DNA of 64,000 nt. Source: Salininema proteolyticum. GTDB lineage: Bacteria > Actinomycetota > Actinomycetes > Mycobacteriales > Micromonosporaceae. The stretch covers positions 1,426,001-1,490,000 of the forward strand of contig NZ_JBHUNX010000001.1 in assembly GCF_042685645.1 (NCBI RefSeq). Reading direction: 5' to 3'. Shown here piece after piece: positions 35,236 to 43,315 of this stretch. The notes beneath the pieces are model-generated. The model saw only the letters and a program-made list of their open reading frames with translations, made no database searches and was not told the origin of the DNA. The translations under genes and the position numbers were made by a program. Every line of letters starts with the position of its first letter. The stretch's first letter is position 1.

Positions 35236-35287
35236 CCGAAGTTTTCTTCAAATGTTTGTTGACTCTTGAAGAAAATCTCCAGACAAT
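35236..35287 (+). promoter_or_regulatory. Promoter with RpiR-type operator (GH25 gene)
   Basis: TTGACT (35259-35264) and GACAAT (35282-35287) are 17 bp apart. TTTTCTTCAA (35242-35251) and its perfect complement TTGAAGAAAA (35266-35275), with a 14-bp spacer, flank the -35. This is the most symmetrical of the four operator copies. Confidence 0.78.
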
Positions 35288-35370
35288 ATCAGAGTAGGTG
35301 AATTTAAGATCATCTATGCTCGGTTCCGCTCACCGGGGAACCGAGGCCGCACTCCAGAACGGAGAGAACA

Positions 35371-36138
35371 GTGACCGAGAAACGGAGAACCCGGCTCAGA
35401 ACCCTGATCGCCGCATCGGCCACCGCCATCGCCATCGCCTTCGCGGGCCTGCTGGGAGCCTCGCCCGCCCAGGCCTCGCACGGCGACGGAGTCCAGGGGA
35501 TCGACGTCTCCCACTACCAGGGAAGCATCAACTGGTCGAGCGTCCGCAACGCGGGCATCGAGTTCGCCTACATCAAGGCGACGGAAGGGACCACCTACAA
35601 GGACCCGCGGTTCGGGAGCAACTACCCCAACTCCTACTACGCGGGAGTCATCCGCGGCGCCTACCACTTCGCCCGCCCCGCCAACTCCTCGGGCTCCGCC
35701 CAGGCGACCTTCTTCGCCAACAACGGCGGAGCCTGGTCGGCCGACGACAGGACCCTTCCGGGAGTCCTCGACATCGAGACCAACCCGAGCGGATCGCAGT
35801 GCTACGGCCTGTCCGCCGGCGCCATGAGGAGTTGGATCACCGATTTCTACAACACCTATAAGGCGCACACCGGTCGCGACGTGGTCATCTACACGACCGC
35901 GTCGTGGTGGAACACCTGCACCGGATCCTGGACCGGCATGGCCTCCAAGAGCCCGCTCTGGGTGGCCCACTGGACGTCCAGCCACTCCCCGTCGCTTCCC
36001 GCCGGCTGGGCCAACACCACCTGGTCCTTCTGGCAGTACACCGACAGCGGCAGCGTCTCCGGCATCTCCGGGGCCGTCGACCGCAACAAGTGGAACGGAT
36101 CCCGCTCGCGCCTGATCGCGCTCGCGAACAACACCTGA
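35371..36138 (+). CDS. Secreted GH25 muramidase (lysozyme)
   Basis: Product of 255 aa. Signal peptide ends in SPAQASHG. The GH25 domain shows GIDVSHYQGSINW (D45), FAYIKATEGTTY, GAYHFARP and the catalytic DxE in LDIET (D134, E136), then WVAHWTSS and FWQYTDSG. It cuts glycan strands internally, giving ends for the exo-enzymes NagZ and NamZ. GTG at 35371 with ACGGAGAGAAC upstream. It shares the RpiR-type operator with the exo-enzyme operon. Confidence 0.92.
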   Translation: MTEKRRTRLRTLIAASATAIAIAFAGLLGASPAQASHGDGVQGIDVSHYQGSINWSSVRNAGIEFAYIKATEGTTYKDPRFGSNYPNSYYAGVIRGAYHFARPANSSGSAQATFFANNGGAWSADDRTLPGVLDIETNPSGSQCYGLSAGAMRSWITDFYNTYKAHTGRDVVIYTTASWWNTCTGSWTGMASKSPLWVAHWTSSHSPSLPAGWANTTWSFWQYTDSGSVSGISGAVDRNKWNGSRSRLIALANNT

Positions 36139-36156
36139 TCTCCCCCGAGGGGATCG

Positions 36157-36190
36157 GGGCCGCCGGCGTCCGCGAGGGCGCCGGCGGCCC
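36157..36190 (+). terminator. Terminator after the GH25 gene
   Basis: A perfect 12-bp stem, GGGCCGCCGGCG and complement (36157-36168, 36179-36190), 10-nt loop, between the GH25 gene and the RpiR gene. Confidence 0.7.
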
Positions 36191-36258
36191 TCCGTCCGGC
36201 CCTGTCGGGCGGGGCGGCCGGGCCCGGGGCCTCCCCCTCCTTCGACTAAGGTGATGCC

Positions 36259-37146
36259 ATGTCCGAGAACCACCACGAAGCCGCGAACATCCTGGTGCGG
36301 GTCAAGTCGCTGCTGCCCTCGCTCTCGCAGGCGGAGGCCCGGGTCGCGCGCGAGATCATCCGCGACCCCGAGGCCGCCTCGGCCAGCACCATCACCCAGC
36401 TGGCCAAGTCGGCCGGGGCCAGCGAGGCCACCGTCGTCCGCTTCTGCCGCTCCCTGGGCATCAACGGGCACCGCGAACTGCGCATCCTTGCGGCCCAGGC
36501 GATCGTGGGATCCCCCGGCGAGGCCGACCGCGACGTCATAGGCGGCGACATCCCCGCCGGAGCGAGCATGGACCGGATCATCGAGACGCTCTCGTACGCC
36601 GACAGCCACGCCGTCTCCGACACCGCGGCGGCCCTGGACGCCCGGGTGTGCGAGGAGGTCGTCAACGCCATCGCCGGCGCGCGCCGCATCGAGACCTACG
36701 GAGTGGCGGCCTCGGGCATCGTCGCGGCCGACCTCACCCAGAAGCTCCACCGCATAGGCTGCGTCGCGTTCTCCTGGCAGGACGTGCACAGCGCCCTGAC
36801 GAGCACCGCCCTGCTGGGCGAGAAGGACGTGGCCGTGGGGATCTCCCACTCCGGCGCGACGGTGGAGACCGTCGAGTTTTTGGAGGAGGCCCGCGAGAGG
36901 GGCGCGGTGACGGTGGCGCTCACCAACCACGAGCGGTCGCCGCTGGCCGAGATCGCCGACCACGTGCTGACCACGGCGGCGCGGGAGACGACCTTCCGCT
37001 CCGGGGCGACGGGCAGCCGCATCGCCCAGCTGCTGGTGGTCGACTGCCTCTTCGTGGGCGTCGCCTCGCGGCGGCGCAAGCGGGCGACCAACGCCCTGGC
37101 CTCGACCGCCGCCGTCCTCTCCTCCCGGCAGCGCCCCGAACGCTAG
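36259..37146 (+). CDS. RpiR-family regulator (MurR-like)
   Basis: Product of 295 aa. The N-terminal HTH_6 domain (SQAEARVAREIIRDPEAASASTITQLAKSAGASEATVVRFCRSLG) is followed by a SIS sugar-phosphate-binding domain (about 125-255; IETYGVAASGIVAADLTQKLHRIG, VGISHSGATVETVEFL). TAAGGT ends 6 nt before the ATG, with no ribosome site, so it is probably leaderless. The natural candidate to sense MurNAc-6-phosphate and bind the TTCAW-N14-TTGAR operators. Its own promoter lacks that operator. Confidence 0.85.
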   Translation: MSENHHEAANILVRVKSLLPSLSQAEARVAREIIRDPEAASASTITQLAKSAGASEATVVRFCRSLGINGHRELRILAAQAIVGSPGEADRDVIGGDIPAGASMDRIIETLSYADSHAVSDTAAALDARVCEEVVNAIAGARRIETYGVAASGIVAADLTQKLHRIGCVAFSWQDVHSALTSTALLGEKDVAVGISHSGATVETVEFLEEARERGAVTVALTNHERSPLAEIADHVLTTAARETTFRSGATGSRIAQLLVVDCLFVGVASRRRKRATNALASTAAVLSSRQRPER

Positions 37147-37183
37147 CGGTCCGGGCCGGTGCGGCCGTCCCGGTCGGTGGGCA

Positions 37184-38038
37184 CTACGAACCCACAGGCA
37201 GAGACACCCGCAACCGCCGCAGCCGACCGGGGTGCGCCACAACGGAGAGATCGCGGATCAGACCCCCGGCGAAACGGACCTCGATCACCGCCCCGACCTC
37301 GCCGCGCCGAAGCCAGGCGATCCCGATCCGGTCGCCCACGACGGCGCAGAACGCCGCCCGGGCCCTCCCCGAGAACAGGGCCGCGATATCGTCCGCCCCC
37401 CGGGACTCCGGGGCGGCGCCGGCCGCGACGGCCGCCTCATCGGCGCGCATCAACGCGTCGGGGTCCAGCATTCCCAGCAGGTCGCGCATTCGGCCGTCGC
37501 GCGCTGCGGACAGGAACGCCTCTACCACCCTCCGCTCCCGGCGCAGGTCGGTATCGGGGTGCACCTCGTCGCGAACCCGCCGGCGGGCGCGGCTGGCCAG
37601 CTGCCTCGTCGCCTGCTCGCTGCGGTCCAAGGTCCGCGCGATGTCTCCGAAGGGGATGGCGAACATGTCGTGCAGCACGAACGCCACCCGCTCCGCCGGC
37701 CTCAGCGCCTCCAGCACGATCGACATGGCTCCTGCGACCGTCTCGCCCAAGACCGCCTCGCCCACCGGATCCGGCACAGCCGTCTCCCCGTCGGCGGCCG
37801 TGCCGAGGGGAACCTCCGGCCTGGCGCGGCGCCGTTCCAACCTGGTGAGGCAGAGGCGGGTCGTCACGGTGGTCAGCCATCCCTCGAGGTTGTCGAAACG
37901 GTCCTCGGCATGCGAGGCGAGGCGCAGCCAGGCGTCCTGGACCACGTCCTCGGCATCGCTGTCCGAGCGCAGGATCCGGCAGGCCAACGCCTGCAGCCGA
38001 GGGCGCTGCGCCTCGAACCGGCGAACCAAGTCCTCCAT
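37184..38038 (-). CDS. ECF sigma factor with SnoaL-like C-terminal domain (SigJ-like)
   Basis: Product of 284 aa. Sigma region 2 (about 1-70; LACRILRSDSDAEDVVQDAWLRL) and region 4 (about 108-165; LRPAERVAFVLHDMFAIPFGDIARTLDRSEQATRQLASRARRR) are clear, with an extra SnoaL-like domain of about 100 residues behind, a common fusion in actinomycetes that replaces an anti-sigma factor. The ATG at 38038 follows AGAGGAG and is preferred to a GTG 6 bp upstream. It diverges from a DoxX-like gene; a 16-bp palindrome sits between them. Confidence 0.87.
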   Translation of the reverse strand: MEDLVRRFEAQRPRLQALACRILRSDSDAEDVVQDAWLRLASHAEDRFDNLEGWLTTVTTRLCLTRLERRRARPEVPLGTAADGETAVPDPVGEAVLGETVAGAMSIVLEALRPAERVAFVLHDMFAIPFGDIARTLDRSEQATRQLASRARRRVRDEVHPDTDLRRERRVVEAFLSAARDGRMRDLLGMLDPDALMRADEAAVAAGAAPESRGADDIAALFSGRARAAFCAVVGDRIGIAWLRRGEVGAVIEVRFAGGLIRDLSVVAHPGRLRRLRVSLPVGS

Positions 38039-38061
38039 TGTCACACTCCTCTGTATCCGCG

Positions 38062-38077
38062 GGTCATATATATGACC
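38062..38077. promoter_or_regulatory. Perfect 16-bp palindrome in the sigma/DoxX divergent gap
   Basis: GGTCATATATATGACC lies in the 77-bp gap between the ECF sigma gene and the DoxX-like gene. Its symmetry and AT core suggest a dimeric regulator site acting on both genes. Confidence 0.5.
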
Positions 38078-38115
38078 GCCGGACGGCGGAGAACGTGACC
38101 GTGAGAGAGGTTCCT

Positions 38116-39009
38116 ATGAGACCGCGTCGAATTCTGTACTGGGGCACCACCCTCGTCATCGCCCTGGAGTCGGCCGTCGGAGGCGTCTGGGACGTCCTGC
38201 GCACCGACTACGTGCGCGAGGTGCTGGAAGTCGAGCTCGGCTACCCGTATTACGTTGCGATCCTGCTGGGGGTGTGGAAGATCCCCGGGGCCGTGGTTTT
38301 GCTGCTCCCCGGCCTGCCGCGTCTCAAGGAGTGGGCGTACGCGGGCGTCATGCTCGTCTACACCGGCGCCTTCGCGTCCCATCTGCTGGCGGGGGACGCG
38401 GCAGCGGGCTTCGGTCCGCTGGGTTTCGCGGCCATTACCGCGCTGTCGTGGTACCTGCGTCCGGAGGCCCGCGCCTACTCGGTCGCGGATCCGCTCGCCC
38501 GATCGAGGCCGGCGACCGTCGCTTACTGGGGCTCCACCGCCGTCCTCGGTACCGTGCTGCTCGCGGGCGGTGTCGCCGACCTGCTGCGCCGGCCCGACAC
38601 CCTCGCCGGCATGGAGGCCCTCGGGTACCCGGCTTACTTCCTGCTCATCATCGGGTTCTGGAAGGTCGTCGGGGCCGCCGCCCTGGTCGCGCCTCTACCC
38701 CGCCGCATCGTGGAATGGGCCTATGCGGGAGCGTTCTTCAACTTCTCCGGAGCCGCGGTCTCCCACGTCGTCTCCGGGTCGGCGGTCTCGCATGTCCTCT
38801 GGACGGCGTTCTTCTCCCTGACGGTGCTCGCCTCGTACGCCTTGTGGTCCCGCGACCGGTTCCGGAAACCCCGTCCTCTTGCGGGGCACCGCCCGATGGG
38901 GTATAGTGCATTATGCAATACAGCAATCTGCACTATCACTGAGGAGGGCTCATGGCGGGACGCCGATCGGGACCGGACCTGGTGGCGCTCACCGTGCTGG
39001 CACTCCTGA
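38116..39009 (+). CDS. Tandem DoxX-like membrane protein
   Basis: Product of 297 aa that contains two related DoxX-like units (about 5-125 and 135-250), each with four helices. They align: ILYWGTTLVIALESAVGGVWDVLR with VAYWGSTAVLGTVLLAGGVADLLR, and GYPYYVAILLGVWKIPGAVVLLLPGLPRLKEWAYAGV with GYPAYFLLIIGFWKVVGAAALVAPLPRRIVEWAYAGA. Relatives are usually single units of about 125 aa. The C-terminal 40 residues are read through the promoter and start of the following PadR gene (58-bp overlap) and are probably not functional. ATG at 38116 follows GAGAGG. Function unknown. Confidence 0.75.
   Translation: MRPRRILYWGTTLVIALESAVGGVWDVLRTDYVREVLEVELGYPYYVAILLGVWKIPGAVVLLLPGLPRLKEWAYAGVMLVYTGAFASHLLAGDAAAGFGPLGFAAITALSWYLRPEARAYSVADPLARSRPATVAYWGSTAVLGTVLLAGGVADLLRRPDTLAGMEALGYPAYFLLIIGFWKVVGAAALVAPLPRRIVEWAYAGAFFNFSGAAVSHVVSGSAVSHVLWTAFFSLTVLASYALWSRDRFRKPRPLAGHRPMGYSALCNTAICTITEEGSWRDADRDRTWWRSPCWHS
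38879..38936 (+). promoter_or_regulatory. Promoter and PadR-type operator
   Basis: TTGCGG (38879-38884) and TATAGT (38902-38907) are 17 bp apart. ATAGTGCA (38903-38910) and TGCACTAT (38929-38936) form a perfect 8-bp inverted repeat overlapping the -10, with an inner TGCAT-T-ATGCA. A strong autoregulation candidate for the PadR gene. Confidence 0.75.
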
Positions 39010-39542
39010 CCCAAGGGCCGAGACACGCCTACGACATGCAGCGCTTCATCACCGCCACGCACAAGGACTACGTGGCCGGGCTGCCCCGCAGCCTCTACCA
39101 CGCGGTCCGCAAGCTCGACGGAGACGGCCTCATCGCGCCGGTCGAAACCGTCCGTGACGGCGGGCGGCCCGAGCGCACCGTCTACGGGCTCACCGACAAG
39201 GGCCGAAGCGAACTGGCGCAACGTCTCAAACGGATTCTGGGAACCGTGGGGCGCGACTCCACGCCCATGGTGGCCGCGCTGTCGCTGGCGGGCGCGCTGC
39301 CCCGCGAAGAGGTCGGTGACGCCCTCCGGATCCGCGTCGACGAACTGCGGCGGAGGGTGGCCGAGGCCGACGAAGCCCTCGCGGCGATGAAAGAGGCCGG
39401 CCTCCCCCGGCTGACGATGCTCGAAGTCGAGTACGAGAGGGCCCGCGACACCGCCGAGCTCGACTGGGTCGAAGAACTGGTGGAGCAGATGGGCAAGGGA
39501 AACGTGGCCTGGAGCGCGGAGCTGCCTCCGCTCACCGGGTGA
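38952..39542 (+). CDS. PadR-family transcriptional regulator
   Basis: Product of 196 aa. The PadR winged helix (about 8-85) shows LVALTVLALLTQGPRHAYDMQRFI, LPRSLYHAVRKLDGDGLI and RPERTVYGLTDKGRSEL; the rest (about 95-185) is the helical Vir_act_alpha_C-type dimerisation domain. GAGGAGGGCTC precedes the ATG. Preceded by its own operator-bearing promoter and followed by a terminator, so it is probably a single autoregulated gene. The target is likely the DoxX or SnoaL neighbour. Confidence 0.88.
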   Translation: MAGRRSGPDLVALTVLALLTQGPRHAYDMQRFITATHKDYVAGLPRSLYHAVRKLDGDGLIAPVETVRDGGRPERTVYGLTDKGRSELAQRLKRILGTVGRDSTPMVAALSLAGALPREEVGDALRIRVDELRRRVAEADEALAAMKEAGLPRLTMLEVEYERARDTAELDWVEELVEQMGKGNVAWSAELPPLTG

Positions 39543-39543
39543 C

Positions 39544-39577
39544 GGGCGGGGCGGGCGCTGCAACGCCCGCCCCGCCC
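39544..39577 (+). terminator. Terminator of the padR gene
   Basis: A perfect 14-bp G/C stem (GGGCGGGGCGGGCG and complement) with a 6-nt loop, starting 2 bp after the stop codon. Confidence 0.75.
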
Positions 39578-39685
39578 CACGATCAGAGACCGGCGCCGCG
39601 GGCGCGGGCGGCCTGCGTGATTCGCTCGATCATGACGATAGCCGCCCCGCTCGTCCACGGCGCTCCGAAAGAAAGGAGACGCGAC

Positions 39686-40120
39686 ATGCGACACGAACGG
39701 GAAGGGTCCGAGCGGGACCGGGAGAGGGTGGAAGCGGTTCTGGAGGGGATCGCGCGAGCCTGGAACAGCGGCGACGCGGAGGCCTACGCGGCGGCGTTCA
39801 CCGAGGATGCCGACTACATCACCTTCTTCGGGCGGCGATTCCGGGGCCGCCGGGAGATCGAGGACTCGCACCGGTACCTCTTCGAAGGACCCCTGAAGGG
39901 CTCGAAGATGGCCGACGAAGGGGAGACGGACGTCAGGATGCTCTCCCCGGACGTGGCGCTCGCCGTGGTGACCGGGGGCGTGGAGATCGACGCCGGGGCG
40001 GGCCTCCCGCCCGACCGGGAGTCGATCGTGACCTTCACCGCGGTGCGGCGCGACGACCGGTGGCTGCTCTCGTCCTTCCAGAACACCCGACGCGACCCGG
40101 CTCAGGGGCGGCCCCGGTGA
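39686..40120 (+). CDS. SnoaL-like protein (SgcJ/EcaC type, NTF2 fold)
   Basis: Product of 144 aa. RVEAVLEGIARAWNSGDAEAYAAAFTEDADYITFFGRRFRGRREIEDSHR and VTFTAVRRDDRWLLSSFQNTR are the typical start and end of the SgcJ/EcaC/SnoaL-like NTF2 fold. AAAGGAGACGCGAC precedes the ATG at 39686; upstream in-frame starts lack one. Activity is not predictable. It stands between PadR and the murQ promoter. Confidence 0.75.
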   Translation: MRHEREGSERDRERVEAVLEGIARAWNSGDAEAYAAAFTEDADYITFFGRRFRGRREIEDSHRYLFEGPLKGSKMADEGETDVRMLSPDVALAVVTGGVEIDAGAGLPPDRESIVTFTAVRRDDRWLLSSFQNTRRDPAQGRPR

Positions 40121-40234
40121 GCCGGGGGCCGAAAGCGGTGTCCCCCAGGGCCGCGGGAGCTCCGCCCGGACGTCCGACGGCTCGGCGTCGCGCCCGGGAC
40201 AGGGTGCGGGCGTTGAGGGACAACTGAATCGAGA

Positions 40235-40269
40235 GGAGGTCGGGTGTGCTCATAGGACGCCCGACCTCC
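40235..40269. terminator. Hairpin between the SnoaL-like gene and murQ
   Basis: GGAGGTCGGG and its complement form a 10-bp stem with a 15-nt loop, just upstream of the murQ promoter. It probably ends transcription from the left. Confidence 0.6.
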
Positions 40270-40275
40270 CATGTC

Positions 40276-40359
40276 TTGACAGGCCGCGATGCGAGTCGCT
40301 AGAGTTCCGACAGCGATGATAATTTTCATTTTAGAATGCTAAATTGAAGAAGTTTTTCA
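40276..40359 (+). promoter_or_regulatory. murQ promoter and RpiR-type operator
   Basis: TTGACA (40276-40281) and TAGAGT (40300-40305) are 18 bp apart. Downstream, TTCAT-N14-TTGAA (40325-40348) has the same spacing as the other three copies; its right arm extends to TTGAAGAAGTTTTTCA, and the spacer itself contains TTTAG-N4-CTAAA. Here the operator lies after the start of transcription, unlike the copies that flank the -35. Confidence 0.72.
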
Positions 40360-40394
40360 GATACTCGGCGCTGCGCCGGGAAGAAGGGCAACTC

Positions 40395-41321
40395 GTGAAC
40401 GATCGCACTGTCGGTTCCGGCGGGTCCGAGGGCCTGCGCCGCCTGTCCACCGAGCAGGCCGACGACCGCTACGGCGGACTCGACCGCCTGTCGACCCTGG
40501 AGCTGGTCGAGGAGATGAACCGTGCCGACGCCACCGTCCCCGCGGCCGTCGGCGAGGCTCTTCCGGACGTGGCGGCCGCGATCGAGGCCATCGCGGCCCG
40601 GCTGGAGGCCGGGGGCCGCCTGTTCTATTTTGGAGCCGGGTCGGCGGGACGCATGGCCGTCATGGACGCGGCCGAGTGCCCTCCGACGTTCTCTACCCCG
40701 CCCGAGACGGTCCAAGCCGTCCTGGCCGGGGGCGAGCGCGCCATGACCGGCGCTCTGGAAGGCGCCGAGGACGACACCGACGCGGCGCGGGAGGCCGTGG
40801 AGGCCAGGGGGATCGGTGCGGGGGACGCGGTCGTGGGAGTCTCGGCGAGCGGCCGGACGCCCTTCGTCGTCGCCGCGCTCCGGGCCGCGTGCGAGCGCGG
40901 GGCCGCCACCGTGGGACTCTCCTGCAATGTCGCGACGCCGGTGTCCGAGGCCGCCGAGCGGGCGATCGAGGTGCCGGTGGGGCCCGAGGTGATCGCGGGT
41001 TCGACGCGGCTGAAGTCCGCCACCGCGCAGAAGCTCGTGCTCAATATGATCTCGACGGCCGCCATGGTGAGGCTGGGGCGCACGTACGGCACGTACATGG
41101 TGGACATGCGGGTCCTCAACAGCAAGCTGGCCGCGCGCGCGGTCAACATGGTCTCCGACATCTGCGGTGTGCCGGAGGACGAGGCCGAGGCGGCTCTGGA
41201 GAAGTCCGGCGACCGCGTCAAGACGGCGGTCGTCATGCTCATGTTCGGCCTCGGGCCGGAGCAGGCCGACGCTCGCTTGGAGGAGGCCGGCGGGCACCTG
41301 TCCCGCCTGCTCGGCTCCTAG
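40395..41321 (+). CDS. murQ: N-acetylmuramic acid 6-phosphate etherase
   Basis: Product of 308 aa (E. coli MurQ is about 298). Hallmarks are STLELVEEMNRADATVPAAV, LFYFGAGSAGRMAVMDAAECPPTF (SIS phosphosugar site and catalytic glutamate region), VGVSASGRTPFVVAAL and VIAGSTRLKSATAQKLVLNMIS with the MVDMRVLNSKL segment. It removes the lactyl ether from MurNAc-6-P, giving GlcNAc-6-P and D-lactate, in the cytoplasm. GTG at 40395 is chosen because GAAGGGC precedes it and a further upstream TTG would fall inside the operator. Its C-terminal UBA-like helices are intact. Convergent with the kinase gene. Confidence 0.94.
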   Translation: MNDRTVGSGGSEGLRRLSTEQADDRYGGLDRLSTLELVEEMNRADATVPAAVGEALPDVAAAIEAIAARLEAGGRLFYFGAGSAGRMAVMDAAECPPTFSTPPETVQAVLAGGERAMTGALEGAEDDTDAAREAVEARGIGAGDAVVGVSASGRTPFVVAALRAACERGAATVGLSCNVATPVSEAAERAIEVPVGPEVIAGSTRLKSATAQKLVLNMISTAAMVRLGRTYGTYMVDMRVLNSKLAARAVNMVSDICGVPEDEAEAALEKSGDRVKTAVVMLMFGLGPEQADARLEEAGGHLSRLLGS

Positions 41322-41384
41322 TCGGTCGCGGGACTGCGCGAGGTGGGCGCACTTGATGGTCCGGGTCGGCTCCGCCGCCCGGCG

Positions 41385-42281
41385 TCATGCGCTTCCGAAC
41401 TCCTCCAGCGCCAGTGCCACCGCGCCGTCGACGGGGGCGGAGGCGGTGAGGACCCGGGTTCCGGGGAGGTCGGCCTCCAGGAGGTCGTGGACCGCTTCGG
41501 CCAGCGGCGTCTTCTCCGACAGCAGGCTGCCGGCCAGGACCAGCGGCTCGTCGGGGGCGGTGACCTTGCGGGCGGTGGCGACGAGCCTCTCCGCCGCGGC
41601 CTCGAGGATCTCCTCGGAGGCGGGGTCGGCGGCCTCCTCGACGACGATCCGCGCGAATCTCGCCGGCCACGTGGGCGCGTGCGACATGCACAGCGCCACG
41701 ACCTCTCCCGAGCTCGGCGCTTCGGCGAAGCCCATGTCGGCCAGGACCCGTTCGGTGAGCGGGCCGCCGCGGCGATGGCCGTCGAGGTGCTCGAGCACGC
41801 GGCGCACGGCCTCCCTCCCGATCCACTGTCCGCCGCCCTCGTCGCCCAGCTGCCAGCCGTATCCGTCGGCGCGCGAGGCGATGGTCCGGCGGGCGGCGAC
41901 GCGCATGGCCACGGCCCCCGTTCCGGCGATGAGCACCGAGCCGTTCTCGGCGCGGGTCCCGGCGGCGAAGGCTATGACGGGGTCGGGCACGGCGAGGACG
42001 CGGTCGGTGCCCGTGCGGTCGGCGAGCAGGGCGGTGAACATCCGGTGCGAGACGGGGGCGAGGGAGGCGATACCGGCGGTTCCCACGCAGATCCCGTCGG
42101 CCTCCCCGACGGTGCCGAGGACGTCGAGGACGGCTCCGGCGATGGCCTCCACGGCGCGGTTCTCCTTGCCGCCGGAGGGGTTGCCCGGGCCGCGCACGGA
42201 CTCGTCGAGCACCGCGCCGTTCCGGTCGGCCAGGACGGCCCTGGTCTTGGTGCCTCCGGCGTCCACTCCCACGACGTGCAC
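41385..42281 (-). CDS. BadF/BcrA-type amino-sugar kinase (MurK/NagK-like)
   Basis: Product of 298 aa. The ASKHA phosphate-1 loop is VGVDAGGTKTRAVLAD, then a phosphate-2 segment SVLIAGTGAVAMRVA and GYGWQLGDEGGGQWIGREAVR, typical of the GlcNAc/MurNAc kinase branch. GTG at 42281 has GAAGGAGA upstream and begins right at the beta strand, so it is chosen over an upstream ATG. In Clostridium acetobutylicum a kinase of this family (MurK) phosphorylates MurNAc and GlcNAc; beside murQ this role fits well. It diverges from the second RpiR gene across the operator-rich gap. Confidence 0.85.
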   Translation of the reverse strand: MHVVGVDAGGTKTRAVLADRNGAVLDESVRGPGNPSGGKENRAVEAIAGAVLDVLGTVGEADGICVGTAGIASLAPVSHRMFTALLADRTGTDRVLAVPDPVIAFAAGTRAENGSVLIAGTGAVAMRVAARRTIASRADGYGWQLGDEGGGQWIGREAVRRVLEHLDGHRRGGPLTERVLADMGFAEAPSSGEVVALCMSHAPTWPARFARIVVEEAADPASEEILEAAAERLVATARKVTAPDEPLVLAGSLLSEKTPLAEAVHDLLEADLPGTRVLTASAPVDGAVALALEEFGSA

Positions 42282-42342
42282 GTCGTCTCCTTCCGGTCGT
42301 CTGCGATCAGTCTCGCACGGACCGGCCGCCGTGGCCACGTCA

Positions 42343-42394
42343 TTCATCGATCGTTATCACTTTGAGATAAAAAATATTCTCATGAATCTAGATT
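42343..42394. promoter_or_regulatory. Divergent control region with RpiR-type operator
   Basis: TTCAT-N14-TTGAG (42343-42366) matches the operator at three other promoters with one mismatch. Overlapping and next to it are TGAGA-N10-TCTCA (42363-42382) and a perfect palindrome AATCTAGATT (42385-42394). The 143-bp gap separates the kinase gene and the RpiR-ABC operon and probably controls both. Confidence 0.68.
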
Positions 42395-42424
42395 TATGTA
42401 GATATCGATAGTAATTTCTTCCAC

Positions 42425-43315
42425 ATGAGCGTCCTGTCCGACGTCCGGGGAATCGCCGACGGACTGACCGACGCGGTGGCCCGCGTCGCGCAGTACATCC
42501 TCGCCGATCCCGCCCGGGCGGCCCAGTCCACCATCACCGACCTCGCCGAGGCCTCCGGCACCTCCCCGGGGACGGTGACCCGGTTCTGCCGCCAAGCGGG
42601 CTACCCCGGCTACGCGGCCCTGCGCCTCGCCATCGCCACCGAGATCGGCCGGGCCTCGGCCGAGACCGGCTGGGAGTCCGGTATAGGCTCCGCCATCGCT
42701 CCGGACGACGGCCTCGACAAGGTCGTCAAACAGCTCGCCGCGCTCGACACGGCCCTGCTGCGCGAGACCTCCGACAGCCTCGACCTGGAGGCGGTCGACA
42801 GGGCCGTGGAGGCCGCCATAGGGGCCAGCCGCATCGATGTCTACGGCATCGGGGCCAGCGCCTGCGTGGCGAGGGAACTGCACACCGGCTTCTACCGCAC
42901 CGGGCTCGCCGCCTGGCTGTGGACCGAAGTCCACGACGGGCTGGCGTCGGCCGCCCTGCTGGGACCGGGCGACATAGCCTTCGCCGTCTCCCACTCGGGC
43001 ACCACCGCCGAGACCGTCGAGATGCTGCGCCAGGCCGGCCGCGCCGGAGCCGCCACCGTTGCCATCACCTCCTACCCGCACTCGCCCATCGCGGAGGCCG
43101 CCGACCACGTGCTGACCTCCGCCTCGCACAGCACCAACCACCGGGCGGACCTGCTGGCCGCGCGCTATTCGCAACTGCTGGTGGCCGACCTGGTCTACAT
43201 CGCGGTGGCGCAGCGGCGCTTCCCCGAGACCGTCGACGCCTTCGAATCGCGCGCCGAGGCAGTCCGCGAGCACCGGCCCGCCGCCCGAACGACCACAGCC
43301 CAGGAGCAACCATGA
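42425..43315 (+). CDS. RpiR-family regulator, first gene of the amino-sugar importer operon
   Basis: Product of 296 aa. HTH_6 (about 5-80; DAVARVAQYILADPARAAQSTITDLAEASGTSPGTVTRFCRQAG) and SIS domain (about 125-250; IDVYGIGASACVARELHTGFYRTG, FAVSHSGTTAETVEML). Related to but clearly distinct from the RpiR protein at 36259-37146. No good ribosome site; a TAGTAAT-like sequence lies about 10 nt before the ATG. Its stop overlaps the start of the binding-protein gene (ATGA). It may sense a different phosphosugar or form a mixed regulation with the other RpiR. Confidence 0.87.
   Translation: MSVLSDVRGIADGLTDAVARVAQYILADPARAAQSTITDLAEASGTSPGTVTRFCRQAGYPGYAALRLAIATEIGRASAETGWESGIGSAIAPDDGLDKVVKQLAALDTALLRETSDSLDLEAVDRAVEAAIGASRIDVYGIGASACVARELHTGFYRTGLAAWLWTEVHDGLASAALLGPGDIAFAVSHSGTTAETVEMLRQAGRAGAATVAITSYPHSPIAEAADHVLTSASHSTNHRADLLAARYSQLLVADLVYIAVAQRRFPETVDAFESRAEAVREHRPAARTTTAQEQP

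Noticed and set aside
42363..42382. TGAGA-N10-TCTCA as the main RpiR operator
   Set aside because: It occurs only once, whereas TTCAW-N14-TTGAR recurs at four promoters; it may still be an accessory site.
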